Shown: piece by piece, positions 1 to 10,091 of the stretch
Numbering within the stretch: the stretch's first letter is position 1
How the letters are laid out: each line of letters begins with the position of its first letter
Assembly (NCBI GenBank): GCA_022702015.1
Contig: JAKONI010000068.1
Location: forward strand, 1 to 32,055
Length of the DNA: 32,055 nucleotides
Source: Beijerinckiaceae bacterium
Lineage (GTDB): Bacteria; Pseudomonadota; Alphaproteobacteria; Rhizobiales; Beijerinckiaceae
Direction of reading: 5' to 3'
Translations under genes and position numbers: made by a program
Notes under the pieces: model-generated
What the model was told of the DNA's origin: nothing
Database searches by the model: none
The model's input: only the letters and a program-made list of their open reading frames with translations

Positions 1-174
1 TGCCATGGAAAAATCGGCCCCCGGACCTGAACGCTCCCTGAGATGCCGGTTGTGGAACGTGCAGGCTCCAGGCGATTTCGCGACCGGGTTGCAGCCGCGG
101 GGAAAGGGGGCGCGCGGGGCTTGGCCCGGGGGCTCCCACCAAGCGTCTGATTCCCTTGCGGATCACCGTCCGGG

Positions 175-1146
175 TCAGTGGACCGATGGCGCGCGCAGGT
201 AGGTGTCCCGGTCGCCGGACATCACGGAGAGTTGCACGGTCCGGCCGTCCCGGCGCAGCGTCAGCGGCACCCGCGCACCCGCATCCCCCAACGCCCAGAT
301 GGCCCGGAACAACGCCGCTAGGTCGGAGAGCGGCTCCCCGGCCACGGCGGTGATCACGTCACCCCCCTGGAGACCCGCCGTCTCGGCCGGCCCCCCGTCG
401 GCGAGACCCATCACGACGATGCCCTCCTCGCTCTCGGTGGCGTAGAGGCCGAGCCAGGGGCGGGGCGAACGGTTCGCCCGTCCGCGGGTCATCAGGTCGT
501 CGAGGATCGGCCGCAGCAGATCGATGGGCACCACCATGTTGATCGGACGCGCCGAGGCCGATCCGCCCTGTTGCAATTGCAGCGAGCCGATGCCCAGCAG
601 GTCGCCGCCGGGGCCGATCAGCGCCGTCCCGCCCCAATGGGGGTGCGACGGCGCGGTGAACAGCGCCTCGTCGAGGACGTATTCCCAGTAGCCGGCAAAT
701 TCCTGGCGGGCGATGAGTTCCACGGCCACGCAATGGGCCCGCCCGCCGGCCCCGGCCAGCACGGCCTTGTCCCCGACCTTGAGGGAGGCCGACCGGCCGA
801 GCTTCAGGGCTGGTGTCCCGAGGTCCCCCAACGCCTGCACGAGCCCGAAGCCGGTGGCCGCGTCGAAGCCGAGGACATGGCCCGGCACCGAACGCCCCTC
901 GCGGGTCGTGAGCCAGACGCTTTCCGCCTCGGTCACGAGGTAGCCGATGGTCAGCACGAGACCGTTCTCGCCGATCACCACGCCGTTGCCCGCGCGCTCG
1001 GTCCCAAGGGTCTCGGCGGTGAAGGCGTCGTCGGGCACACGGCTCGACAGGTTCAGCACCGCACCGATCGCCCGGTCGAGGTCGTAGCCGTAATCGGTCG
1101 CCTTCGGCTGGATCTGGGTGGGGATCTTGCGTTCGCCCTGCATCAT
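175..1146 (-). CDS. Trypsin-fold (S1C/HtrA-like) PDZ protein lacking the catalytic triad
   Basis: A 323-residue protein with an HtrA-like protease fold (about residues 50-195) and a C-terminal PDZ domain (about 208-305, with GLADGGPAETAGLQGGDVI). Aligning the conserved blocks by eye, the HtrA TNNHV block reads TIGYL (His to Tyr69), the D-x-x-TDLAV block reads DAATGFGLV (Asp to Gly99), and GNSGGPL reads HWGGTAL (Ser to Trp171). All three triad residues therefore appear lost, while the glycines and surrounding fold are kept. No signal peptide or membrane segment is visible, so it is probably cytoplasmic, unlike DegP/DegQ. The start at 1146 is one of two adjacent ATGs and follows a purine-rich GAGGTGAAGGGA stretch; longer in-frame extensions are low-complexity and not protein-like. 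Family knowledge suggests peptide binding by the PDZ; a non-proteolytic scaffold or chaperone role is inference. Confidence 0.8.
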   Translation of the reverse strand: MMQGERKIPTQIQPKATDYGYDLDRAIGAVLNLSSRVPDDAFTAETLGTERAGNGVVIGENGLVLTIGYLVTEAESVWLTTREGRSVPGHVLGFDAATGFGLVQALGDLGTPALKLGRSASLKVGDKAVLAGAGGRAHCVAVELIARQEFAGYWEYVLDEALFTAPSHPHWGGTALIGPGGDLLGIGSLQLQQGGSASARPINMVVPIDLLRPILDDLMTRGRANRSPRPWLGLYATESEEGIVVMGLADGGPAETAGLQGGDVITAVAGEPLSDLAALFRAIWALGDAGARVPLTLRRDGRTVQLSVMSGDRDTYLRAPSVH

Positions 1147-1274
1147 CGGCGTCCCTTCACCTCGCTCCACCGGTCGCGGCCCTCGAATGGGCCGGCCCGA
1201 CACCGGCGGTCTCCGTAAGTAGTGCCACGGAACCCGCCCGACACCCGGTGCGGCGGCAGGGATCACGCCCGCGA

Positions 1275-1439
1275 TCAATGCAGCCGCGCGACCGAATAGG
1301 GAATAGCCGGAGGCGCCGGGGGAGGGGCCGGAAACAGGCATACGACGAGGGCCACCCATCCGAGGATGGCGGCGAGCGCCGCCCAGTCGCGGAGACGCCA
1401 CGCCTGGGCCTCCGCATTCCGGCGTACCCGCATGGCCAT
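1275..1439 (-). CDS. Possible small single-pass membrane protein
   Basis: A 54-residue reading frame beginning MAMRVRRNAEAQAWRLRDW, followed by one strongly hydrophobic stretch (AALAAILGWVALVVCLF) and a short Pro/Ala-rich tail. The positively charged N-terminus next to a single helix would predict an N-in orientation. It lies upstream of the triad-less protease on the same strand, about 128 bp away. The ribosome-binding site is weak and I do not recognise a family; the composition of the helix is the only real support. It could be a chance reading frame in GC-rich DNA. Confidence 0.4.
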   Translation of the reverse strand: MAMRVRRNAEAQAWRLRDWAALAAILGWVALVVCLFPAPPPAPPAIPYSVARLH

Positions 1440-1545
1440 CCCGCGATCGCAAGGGTGTCCGGCGAGGCACCGGATCATGTGGGCATATTTCCCACAAAAT
1501 GCTCGGGGAAGCAAATCGCGGGGCGCGGCCCGGGGGCCTGGGACG

Positions 1546-1582
1546 CAAGAAAACGCCCGGCCTCCCTGAGGAAGGCCGGGCG
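1546..1582 (-). terminator. Rho-independent terminator of the outer-membrane protein gene
   Basis: Read on the minus strand, CGCCCGGCCT and AGGCCGGGCG form a perfect 10-bp GC stem (1554-1582) with a short loop, directly followed by TTTTCTTG. It sits about 50 bp beyond the stop codon of the gene ending at 1635 and is the clearest intrinsic terminator in the window. Confidence 0.85.
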
Positions 1583-1634
1583 CTCACGAACCCGTGGGAC
1601 GCGGACCCGAAGGCTCCGCGTCCGTCTGGATGTC

Positions 1635-2618
1635 TCAGTACTTGCGGACCAGCGCCGCCGGGACCGGGGAAGCCGCCGGGGCCGGGCTGTAGAGCGGGAT
1701 GATGAACCGGATCCAGCCGTCGGTGGAGTAGTCGCTGCGGGTCCGGCCGGTGAAGGCGTTGGTGGTGGTCAGGCCGGTGACGACGTCGCGGGCGACGTAG
1801 GCCTGGACCTTGAACACCTTGAAGTCGTAGCCGACGAGGCCGCCGAGGGCGAACCGGCCACGGTTGCCGACCGCAGCGCTGCCCTGGCTGATGTCGAAGT
1901 TGTAGGTGCCGTAGCCGACGGCGCCGATCTCGAAGTTGCCGAAGGTCTTCGTGGCCGTGAGGTCGAAGTTCAGGGCGTCGGAGAGGCGGATCGGGCCGAG
2001 GAAGGCGCCGACCGGACCACCGAAGCGGCCGGGGGAGTCGTAGATGTTGGCCGTCAGGTTGGCGGTCAGGTTCCAGCCGTCGCCGGTGTAGCTGCCGGCC
2101 ACGCCGAAGCGGTAGGTGTTCGAGGACAGCTGCGGCAGCACCGGGGTGGCCGTCGTGCCGTTGGCGGTGATGATGGAGCCGCGGTCGCCGTTCAGCTCGT
2201 TGAGGTAGACACCGCCGAGCAAGCTGACGCCGAAGTTGCCGCCGAGGTCGAAGGCCCAGATGCCGCCGACGAAGGTGCCGACGTTGATCGAGATGTCCTT
2301 GTTCGCGACGCCGGCCGGGTTACGGGTGAAGGCGAACACGGTCGGGGGAGCCACGAGGAGCTCGATGCGGCCGCCGAACGGCACCAGCGGGGTCGACCAC
2401 ACGAGGACCGGGACGTTGACGGCCGTATCGGGATCGTTCCGGCCGTCGGTGCGGCGGTAGGTGAAGGTGTTCAGGGCGTAGATGCCCTCGGGCAGCGGCG
2501 CGCCGATGGCGAGGCCGACCTGCTCGCCGGGGACGGTGGTCGTCTGCGCCTGAGCGATCGTGGAAGTCATGCCGACCGTGAGCGCCACGGCACCGGCGGC
2601 GAGCCAGTTTCTCATCAT
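1635..2618 (-). CDS. SphA / phenol_MetA_deg-like outer-membrane channel protein
   Basis: A 327-residue exported protein. A Sec signal peptide (MMRNWLAAGAVALTVGMTS, cleavage near AQA-QTT, about residue 25) precedes a region starting with the Pro-Glu-Gly-x-Tyr motif (LPEGIYALNTFTYRR) typical of the SphA / meta-pathway phenol-degradation outer-membrane family. The rest alternates short amphipathic strands rich in Gly, Thr, Asn and aromatic residues, as in a beta-barrel. The start at 2618 is one of two adjacent ATGs with GGAAGGAA upstream; an in-frame upstream ATG at 2666 would bury the signal peptide. It is monocistronic, with a terminator after it. Members are usually annotated as transporters of hydrophobic or aromatic compounds; the substrate cannot be read from sequence. 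Confidence 0.8.
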   Translation of the reverse strand: MMRNWLAAGAVALTVGMTSTIAQAQTTTVPGEQVGLAIGAPLPEGIYALNTFTYRRTDGRNDPDTAVNVPVLVWSTPLVPFGGRIELLVAPPTVFAFTRNPAGVANKDISINVGTFVGGIWAFDLGGNFGVSLLGGVYLNELNGDRGSIITANGTTATPVLPQLSSNTYRFGVAGSYTGDGWNLTANLTANIYDSPGRFGGPVGAFLGPIRLSDALNFDLTATKTFGNFEIGAVGYGTYNFDISQGSAAVGNRGRFALGGLVGYDFKVFKVQAYVARDVVTGLTTTNAFTGRTRSDYSTDGWIRFIIPLYSPAPAASPVPAALVRKY

Positions 2619-2806
2619 TTTCTCGTTCCTTCCCAAGGTCTGTGGCTTCCGTCCCGCATTCGGCATTACCGTGCCAGTCAGGCCCGCCGCGATGCGACCA
2701 CCTTCCAGCCGGTGCCTAGCGCCCCCACGGAGCCGCCCCGTCTCAACACCCTGACTATTCTACAGAGACCTCGGGAAAGACAGAGGAATGCTTGTGTTCC
2801 CGGCAG

Positions 2807-2837
2807 ATGCGGCCCAACCGTTGCGCAAAAGCCGCAT
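2807..2837. promoter_or_regulatory. Nested inverted repeat upstream of the SphA-like gene
   Basis: ATGCGGC (2807-2813) and GCCGCAT (2831-2837) are perfect inverted arms, and between them lies the exact 8-bp palindrome TTGCGCAA (2821-2828). The element sits about 190-220 bp upstream of the outer-membrane gene start. It could be an operator or a cruciform; no regulator can be named. Confidence 0.3.
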
Positions 2838-3069
2838 TCGTGCCGCGATGCAACACATGGAATTGCACAGCGATCCAGCAAAATATCGTTGAACGGTCAA
2901 GCTGTTGTCCCAGTCTGGGCCGGGACGAACCGGCAAGGCGGCCGGGATCCTCCGCCGCTGGCCGGGGACTCGCCGAGCCTTCCCGGGAGCTGATTTGCGG
3001 TTCGAGGACCGCGAAACCCGGGCCGTCCGCCGTCGAATCATGCTGGGGACCGCCCGCCGGACCCGTCCC

Positions 3070-3090
3070 ACCCGGCAAAAATTGCCGGGT
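3070..3090 (-). terminator. Hairpin downstream of uvrA
   Basis: ACCCGGCAA and TTGCCGGGT form a perfect 9-bp stem with a 3-nt loop, 40 bp past the uvrA stop codon. No T-run follows on the minus strand, so it may act as an mRNA 3'-end stabiliser or a weak terminator rather than a classical intrinsic terminator. Confidence 0.45.
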
Positions 3091-3130
3091 TGCCCACGGA
3101 TCCGGATTCGCCGATCGCCGGGCCGCCGTC

Positions 3131-6292
<3,162 letters not shown>

Positions 6293-6411
6293 CGACGCGG
6301 ATGGGAATGCGACCGGGAAACCAGCCGCAACACCGGCTCATGTCGATTCCCGCGGGCCGATGACAAGGTGCGCCGACCCGATGACGGGCCCGTCCCGGCG
6401 GGAGATTGCTA

Positions 6412-6426
6412 GAACGAAATGAGTAC
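6412..6426 (-). promoter_or_regulatory. Candidate LexA (SOS) box upstream of uvrA
   Basis: On the minus strand the sequence is GTAC-TCATTTC-GTTC, matching seven of eight fixed positions of the alphaproteobacterial LexA consensus GTTC-N7-GTTC. It is followed at once by TAGCAAT, which resembles a -10 element, so a bound repressor would cover the promoter. It lies about 120 bp upstream of the uvrA start; uvrA is a standard LexA target in this class. Confidence 0.5.
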
Positions 6427-6545
6427 GTGGGCAACCGCCGGGGTCGCGCGGGCAGGGGGGCGCGCAGGGCAGGGGGGCGCCGGGGCGCCTTGCGGGGCGG
6501 AAGCGCGCGTCCCACACCAGCCTCTTCCTGAATGATGGACCCCCG

Positions 6546-7706
6546 GTGCCGATGCCAGCCCTCGCCGCGCGCGACACGACCGGAAGCGGCCTTCGCCCGG
6601 AGGTGTGGTCCACCCGCCTGATCTTCCTGATCGTCGGGATCGGCACCGCCGCCTGGGCCTCCCTGGTGCCCTTCGTGAAGCTGCGGGCGGGCCTCGGGGA
6701 GGCGCAACTCGGCCTGCTGCTCCTGTGCCTCGGCCTCGGCTCCATCGGGGCGATGCCCCTGGCCGGAGCCGCCGCGACGCGGTTCGGCTTGCGGCCGGTG
6801 CTCATCCTCGGCACGGCCGCCATCGGGTTGACGCTGCCCCTCCTGGCGGGCGCCTCCTCGGCGCTGATCCTGGGCCCGGCCCTGCTGCTGTTCGGGGCGG
6901 GGATGGGGGCGGTGGACTGCGCCATGAACATCCAGGCCATCGCCGTCGAGCGGGCGGCGGGGCGGCCGATGATGTCGGGCTTCCACGGGCTCTACAGCCT
7001 CGGCAGTCTCGCCGGCGCGCTGACGGCGGGGACGCTCCTGACCCTCGGACTCGGGGAGCCGGGCATGGCGCTGGCGGCCACGGGGGCGATCGCCGGGCTC
7101 TGCGCCCTCGCCTGGCCCGGCATGCTCGCCCGGGCGGCCACGGCGGGTGGCCCGGCCTTCGCCATCCCAAAGGGGGCCGTGCTCCTCATCGGGCTCCTGT
7201 GCGGCATCGTGTTCCTGACGGAGGGATCGGTGCTCGATTGGAGCGCCGTCTTCCTGGTGCAGGATCGCGGCATCGCGCCGGCCCGGGCGACTTTGGGCTA
7301 CGCCGCCTTCTCGGTGACGATGACGGTCGGCCGCCTCGCGGGGGATGGGATCGTCGCCCGCCTCGGGCGGACGCGGGTCCTCGTCCTCGGGGCGCTCGTC
7401 GCGGCTTCGGGCCTCGCGCTGGCGACCCTGGTGCCGGATTGGTCGGCGGCGCTCGCGGGCTATGCCCTGGTGGGGGCGGGCTGCGCCAACATCGTGCCGG
7501 TGCTGTTCACCGCAGCCGGGCGCCAGACGGCGATGCCCGCGAGCGTCGCCGTGCCGGCGGTGACCACCTTCGGCTATGCCGGGGTCCTGGCCGGGCCGGC
7601 GCTGATCGGGTTCATCGCCCAGGCGACCAGCCTGCCGGCGGCCTTCATGGTGGTGGCCGCCCTTCTGGTCGCAGTCGCCGCGGCGGGGCGGGCGGTGAGA
7701 GTGTGA
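6546..7706 (+). CDS. MFS transporter (YbjJ-like)
   Basis: A 386-residue inner-membrane protein with about 11-12 hydrophobic helices arranged in two halves separated near residues 195-210, the major facilitator layout. After helix 2 the loop carries ATRFGLRPVL, the short Gly-x-x-Asp/Arg-type loop of MFS proteins, and the equivalent in the second half is VARLGRTRVL. The segment GMGAVDCAMNIQAIAVERAAGRPMM resembles the YbjJ/fucose-permease-like branch, whose members are mostly orphan exporters. The GTG at 6546 has TGGA six bases upstream; ATG at 6552 is an alternative. It is transcribed away from uvrA and convergent with the cupin gene. The substrate cannot be inferred. Confidence 0.9.
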   Translation: MPMPALAARDTTGSGLRPEVWSTRLIFLIVGIGTAAWASLVPFVKLRAGLGEAQLGLLLLCLGLGSIGAMPLAGAAATRFGLRPVLILGTAAIGLTLPLLAGASSALILGPALLLFGAGMGAVDCAMNIQAIAVERAAGRPMMSGFHGLYSLGSLAGALTAGTLLTLGLGEPGMALAATGAIAGLCALAWPGMLARAATAGGPAFAIPKGAVLLIGLLCGIVFLTEGSVLDWSAVFLVQDRGIAPARATLGYAAFSVTMTVGRLAGDGIVARLGRTRVLVLGALVAASGLALATLVPDWSAALAGYALVGAGCANIVPVLFTAAGRQTAMPASVAVPAVTTFGYAGVLAGPALIGFIAQATSLPAAFMVVAALLVAVAAAGRAVRV

Positions 7707-7720
7707 GCGGCTGGCGCCGT

Positions 7721-7766
7721 GTCAGGGCCTTGCCCTGACGACCCACCCAAGGGCTCGGCCCTTGGG
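7721..7766. terminator. Tandem hairpins between convergent genes
   Basis: Two perfect stem-loops stand 6 bp apart: GTCAGGGC-CTT-GCCCTGAC (7721-7739, 8-bp stem) and CCCAAGGGC-TCG-GCCCTTGGG (7746-7766, 9-bp stem). They fill the short gap between the MFS gene (plus) and the cupin gene (minus), so they can fold in transcripts from either side. Neither is followed by a T-run. Bidirectional termination or 3'-end protection is the likely role; a dispersed hairpin repeat is the alternative. Confidence 0.55.
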
Positions 7767-7785
7767 GAACCCTCGACTAGGCGCC

Positions 7786-8214
7786 TCAGCCCTCCGCGTT
7801 GCGGGCCATGAAGCTCGCGGGGCTGCCGTCCCCGGCGTTGACGAAGACGATGTCCGTGGGCGCCCGCCTCGGGGTGTCGATGGACAGGAAAACCACCGGC
7901 TCGCCCTCGGCGATCTCCGGCATGGCGTGGACCGTGCCCTTCTCGAAGAACAGGAGTTGCCCGGGGCCGAAGGCGCCGACCGTGGCGGCGTCGCGCATCC
8001 AGAACGTGCCCCGGCCGGAGAGGCAATAAAGGTACTCGTCGCAGGTCTCGTGATAGTGCGGCGGGGTCGGCCGGTAGACCCGGAAGACCCGCGCGCTCGC
8101 CGCCGGCCGGTCGGTCAAATACGTGTCGACCAGCAGCGTCTTCGCCGCGTCGGGCAGGGCGGCGGCGATGGCCGCCACGTCGAAGATGCCGGTGCCGTCC
8201 GTCGCCTCGCCCAT
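7786..8214 (-). CDS. Single-domain cupin protein
   Basis: A 142-residue protein with both cupin motifs complete. Motif 1 gives H53-x-H55-x4-E60-x6-G67 and motif 2 gives G85-x5-EKG93-x2-H96, so the four metal ligands H53, H55, E60 and H96 are all present. The single jelly roll fits small cupins that bind Fe, Mn, Zn or Ni as sugar isomerases, dioxygenases or ligand sensors; the family is too broad to name a substrate. The ATG at 8214 has an AGGAG six bases upstream, a strong start. It lies downstream of the oxidoreductase gene on the same strand, but a strong hairpin separates them, so co-transcription is doubtful. Confidence 0.9.
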   Translation of the reverse strand: MGEATDGTGIFDVAAIAAALPDAAKTLLVDTYLTDRPAASARVFRVYRPTPPHYHETCDEYLYCLSGRGTFWMRDAATVGAFGPGQLLFFEKGTVHAMPEIAEGEPVVFLSIDTPRRAPTDIVFVNAGDGSPASFMARNAEG

Positions 8215-8309
8215 CGGGAACTCCTATCCGCCGAAGCCCGCAAAGTCATTTTCCGCCGACGTGGAGGCCGGTTCGGCGAAAGAAAATGCGGCAAAAACAG
8301 TGAACCGGG

Positions 8310-8343
8310 GCGTTTTCCGTGATCCGGGGATCACGGAAAACGC
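8310..8343 (-). terminator. Perfect 16-bp hairpin overlapping the oxidoreductase stop codon
   Basis: GCGTTTTCCGTGATCC (8310-8325) is followed after 2 nt by its exact reverse complement (8328-8343). The stop codon of the oxidoreductase gene (8331-8333) lies inside the stem. On the minus strand a TGTTTTTG tract occurs about 15 nt after the hairpin, so it probably terminates the oxidoreductase transcript. Confidence 0.6.
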
Positions 8344-9347
8344 TCCAGAACGATCTTGCCCTTCGCCCGGCCGGACTCGATCATGGCATGCGCCCGCCGG
8401 AGGTTCCCCGCGTCGATCGCCCCGTAATGCTCGCCGAGCGTGGTGCGCAGGCGCCCGGCATCCACGAGGCGCGAGACCTCGTTCAGGAGGCGGCCCTGCT
8501 CGGCGATGTCCACCGTGCCGAACATCGAGCGGGTGAACATCAGTTCCCAATGCAGGGACAGGCTCTTGCGCTTGAGGAGCGAGACATCGAGGGAAGCCGG
8601 GTCGTCGATGAGGGCGAGCCGGCCCTGGGGGCAGAGAAGCTCCACGATCTCCGCCAGATGCGCGTCGGTGTTCGTGGTGGAGAAGACGAGGCCCGGCGCG
8701 CCGATCCCGAGGGCGGCCACTTCGGCGGCCAGCGGCTTGGCATGGTCCACCACATGGTGCGCCCCGAGGTCCCGGCACCATTGCGCCGTCTCCGGCCGCG
8801 AGGCCGTGGCGATGACCGTGAGGTCGGTGAGTTGCCGGGCGAGCTGGATCGCGATCGATCCGACCCCGCCCGCCCCGCCGACGATCACCACCGCCCGGGC
8901 CGCCCCCGGCACCGGCTTGCCCGTGTCGAGGCGGTCGAACAACGTCTCCCAGGCGGTGATCGCGGTGAGCGGCAGGGCGGCGGCCTCGGCCCAACCCAGG
9001 CTCTTCGGCTTATGGCCGACGATGCGGGCGTCGACGCAGTGGAACGCCGCGTTCGTCCCCGGCCGGGTGATGTCCCCGGCATAGAACACCGCATCCCCCG
9101 GCGCGAACCCCACCGCGTCGGCGCCCACGGCCACGACCGTCCCCGCCGCGTCCCAGCCCAGAACCTTGACGCCCCCGTCCTCCGGCTGCGCCCGGCGGCG
9201 CACCTTCGTGTCGACGGGGTTCACCGAGATCGCCTCGACCTTCACCAGCAGGTCGTGCGGGCCCGGCTCCGGCTGCGGCAGGTCGAGGTCGATCAGCGAG
9301 TCCGCCTCCGTGGCGGGCAGGGACTTGCGGTATCCGACGGCGCGCAT
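8331..9347 (-). CDS. MDR-superfamily NAD(P)H-dependent oxidoreductase (zinc-type ADH family, TIGR02817-like)
   Basis: A 338-residue medium-chain dehydrogenase/reductase. The N-terminal GroES-like domain has VEAISVNPVDTKVR and LGWDAAGTVVAVG; the Rossmann domain has the nucleotide-binding VGGAGGVGSIAIQLA (glycines at 157-163). The NPVD segment replaces the Cys-containing zinc-ligand segment of classical alcohol dehydrogenases and no structural-zinc cysteine cluster is present, so it should act like a zinc-free quinone or enone reductase. It is divergent from an HxlR regulator with 98 bp between the starts, the arrangement seen for redox-responsive quinone-reductase/HxlR pairs such as QorA/QorR and YtfG/YtfH. 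The likely role is reducing quinones or reactive carbonyls under HxlR control (inference). Confidence 0.93.
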   Translation of the reverse strand: MRAVGYRKSLPATEADSLIDLDLPQPEPGPHDLLVKVEAISVNPVDTKVRRRAQPEDGGVKVLGWDAAGTVVAVGADAVGFAPGDAVFYAGDITRPGTNAAFHCVDARIVGHKPKSLGWAEAAALPLTAITAWETLFDRLDTGKPVPGAARAVVIVGGAGGVGSIAIQLARQLTDLTVIATASRPETAQWCRDLGAHHVVDHAKPLAAEVAALGIGAPGLVFSTTNTDAHLAEIVELLCPQGRLALIDDPASLDVSLLKRKSLSLHWELMFTRSMFGTVDIAEQGRLLNEVSRLVDAGRLRTTLGEHYGAIDAGNLRRAHAMIESGRAKGKIVLERFP

Positions 9348-9389
9348 CGCGCTCTCCTCTGTTCACGGGCGGAGGGCATGGGACAGCCC

Positions 9390-9429
9390 TTCACGGGGCG
9401 CAAGTACGCACTTAAAAAGCTCATAGTGC
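9390..9429. promoter_or_regulatory. Candidate HxlR operator and promoter between divergent genes
   Basis: The intergenic region holds the near-palindrome AAGTACGCACTT (9402-9413, five of six pairs) and an overlapping inverted pair GCACT-N12-AGTGC (9408-9429). A possible plus-strand promoter has TTCACG at 9390-9395 and TAAAAA at 9413-9418 with a 17-bp spacer, so a regulator on the palindrome would sit between -35 and -10. HxlR dimers commonly bind such short palindromes; which genes respond is inference. Confidence 0.4.
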
Positions 9430-9445
9430 CGAAAAGGATACCGTC

Positions 9446-9805
9446 ATGGCCCGCACCCGCCGTCATCAGGGCGCCTGTAGTCCCGGCTGCGCCGTGGAGG
9501 CGACGCTGCGGCTCATCGACGGCAAGTGGAAGGGGGTGATCCTCTACCACCTCCTCGACGGGACCCTGCGCTTCACCGAGATCCGCCGCCGTCTGACGAG
9601 CGTGACGCAGCGGATGCTGACGAACCAGCTCCGCGAGATGGAGGCGGACGGCCTGATCGCCCGGACGGTCTACGCCGTGGTGCCGCCCAAGGTGGAGTAC
9701 AGCCTCACCGCCCGGGGCCGCTCCCTGGAGCCGATCCTCCTCGCCTTGAAGTCCTGGGGCGACCTCCACGCCCCGCCCACCGAGCCGGCCATGGATGCGG
9801 CCTGA
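9446..9805 (+). CDS. HxlR-family winged-helix transcriptional regulator
   Basis: A 119-residue HxlR/MarR-like DNA-binding protein with the family hallmark: Cys15 just ahead of GKWKGVILYHLLDG, then LRFTEIRRRLTSVTQRMLTNQLREMEADGLI (helix-turn-helix, about residues 40-72) and VPPKVEYSLTARGRSL (wing). Cys11 and Cys15 at the N-terminus (CSPGC) lie where QorR- and YodB-type members carry the redox-sensing cysteine, so sensing of quinones or electrophiles by thiol modification is plausible. AAGGA lies seven bases before the ATG. It is divergent from a zinc-free MDR reductase, its most likely target. Two cysteines four residues apart could in principle form an intramolecular disulfide. Confidence 0.93.
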   Translation: MARTRRHQGACSPGCAVEATLRLIDGKWKGVILYHLLDGTLRFTEIRRRLTSVTQRMLTNQLREMEADGLIARTVYAVVPPKVEYSLTARGRSLEPILLALKSWGDLHAPPTEPAMDAA

Positions 9806-10091
9806 GAGCCACACCCCGGAAAAAGGACGACGGCCCCCCATTCGATTGGGCACAATCCGGCCGTTCACGATTTCCACCGGGGCTGGCAGTATCCTTGTGT
9901 TGCTCGCCACAGAGTCGTCTCATTTCCCGGGCCGACTGAAAGACCGGGGTCATGCGCGGCGCGGCCGTTCCGGCACGAGGTGAGACGACGCCTGGGCGAG
10001 GCGCGGGCAGTGAGGCGGTGGGGGCGTCGAGCATGGATCAGGCAAAGACCGGCCCACGCTTCGGCGGACGGGCCTGAGGAACGGCGCGCGC

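Larger units (their letters stand above)
2619..3130. other. Intergenic region between uvrA and the SphA-like gene
   Basis: A 512-bp stretch without a convincing gene. It should hold the promoter of the minus-strand outer-membrane protein gene, but I cannot assign clear -35/-10 boxes; a TAGAAT on the minus strand at 2757-2762 is only suggestive. Two secondary-structure elements in it are listed separately: a nested palindrome at 2807-2837 and a hairpin at 3070-3090 just after uvrA. Its 2750-2900 part is visibly less GC-rich than the genes on either side, as expected of a regulatory region. Confidence 0.6.

Noticed and set aside
1..174. Possible gene at the left edge (short plus-strand frame, or a minus-strand ATG at 4-6 running off the edge)
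   Set aside because: No ribosome-binding site, conserved motif or sufficient length; nothing supportable.
1248..2993. A 581-residue open frame on the plus strand opposite the SphA-like gene
   Set aside because: Low-complexity Arg/Gly/Asp/Val-rich antisense shadow; the minus strand has a signal peptide, ribosome-binding site and terminator.
9885..9908. Possible sigma-54 promoter (TGGCA ... TTGC) upstream of tamA
   Set aside because: The GG to GC spacing is 15 nt instead of the required 10.
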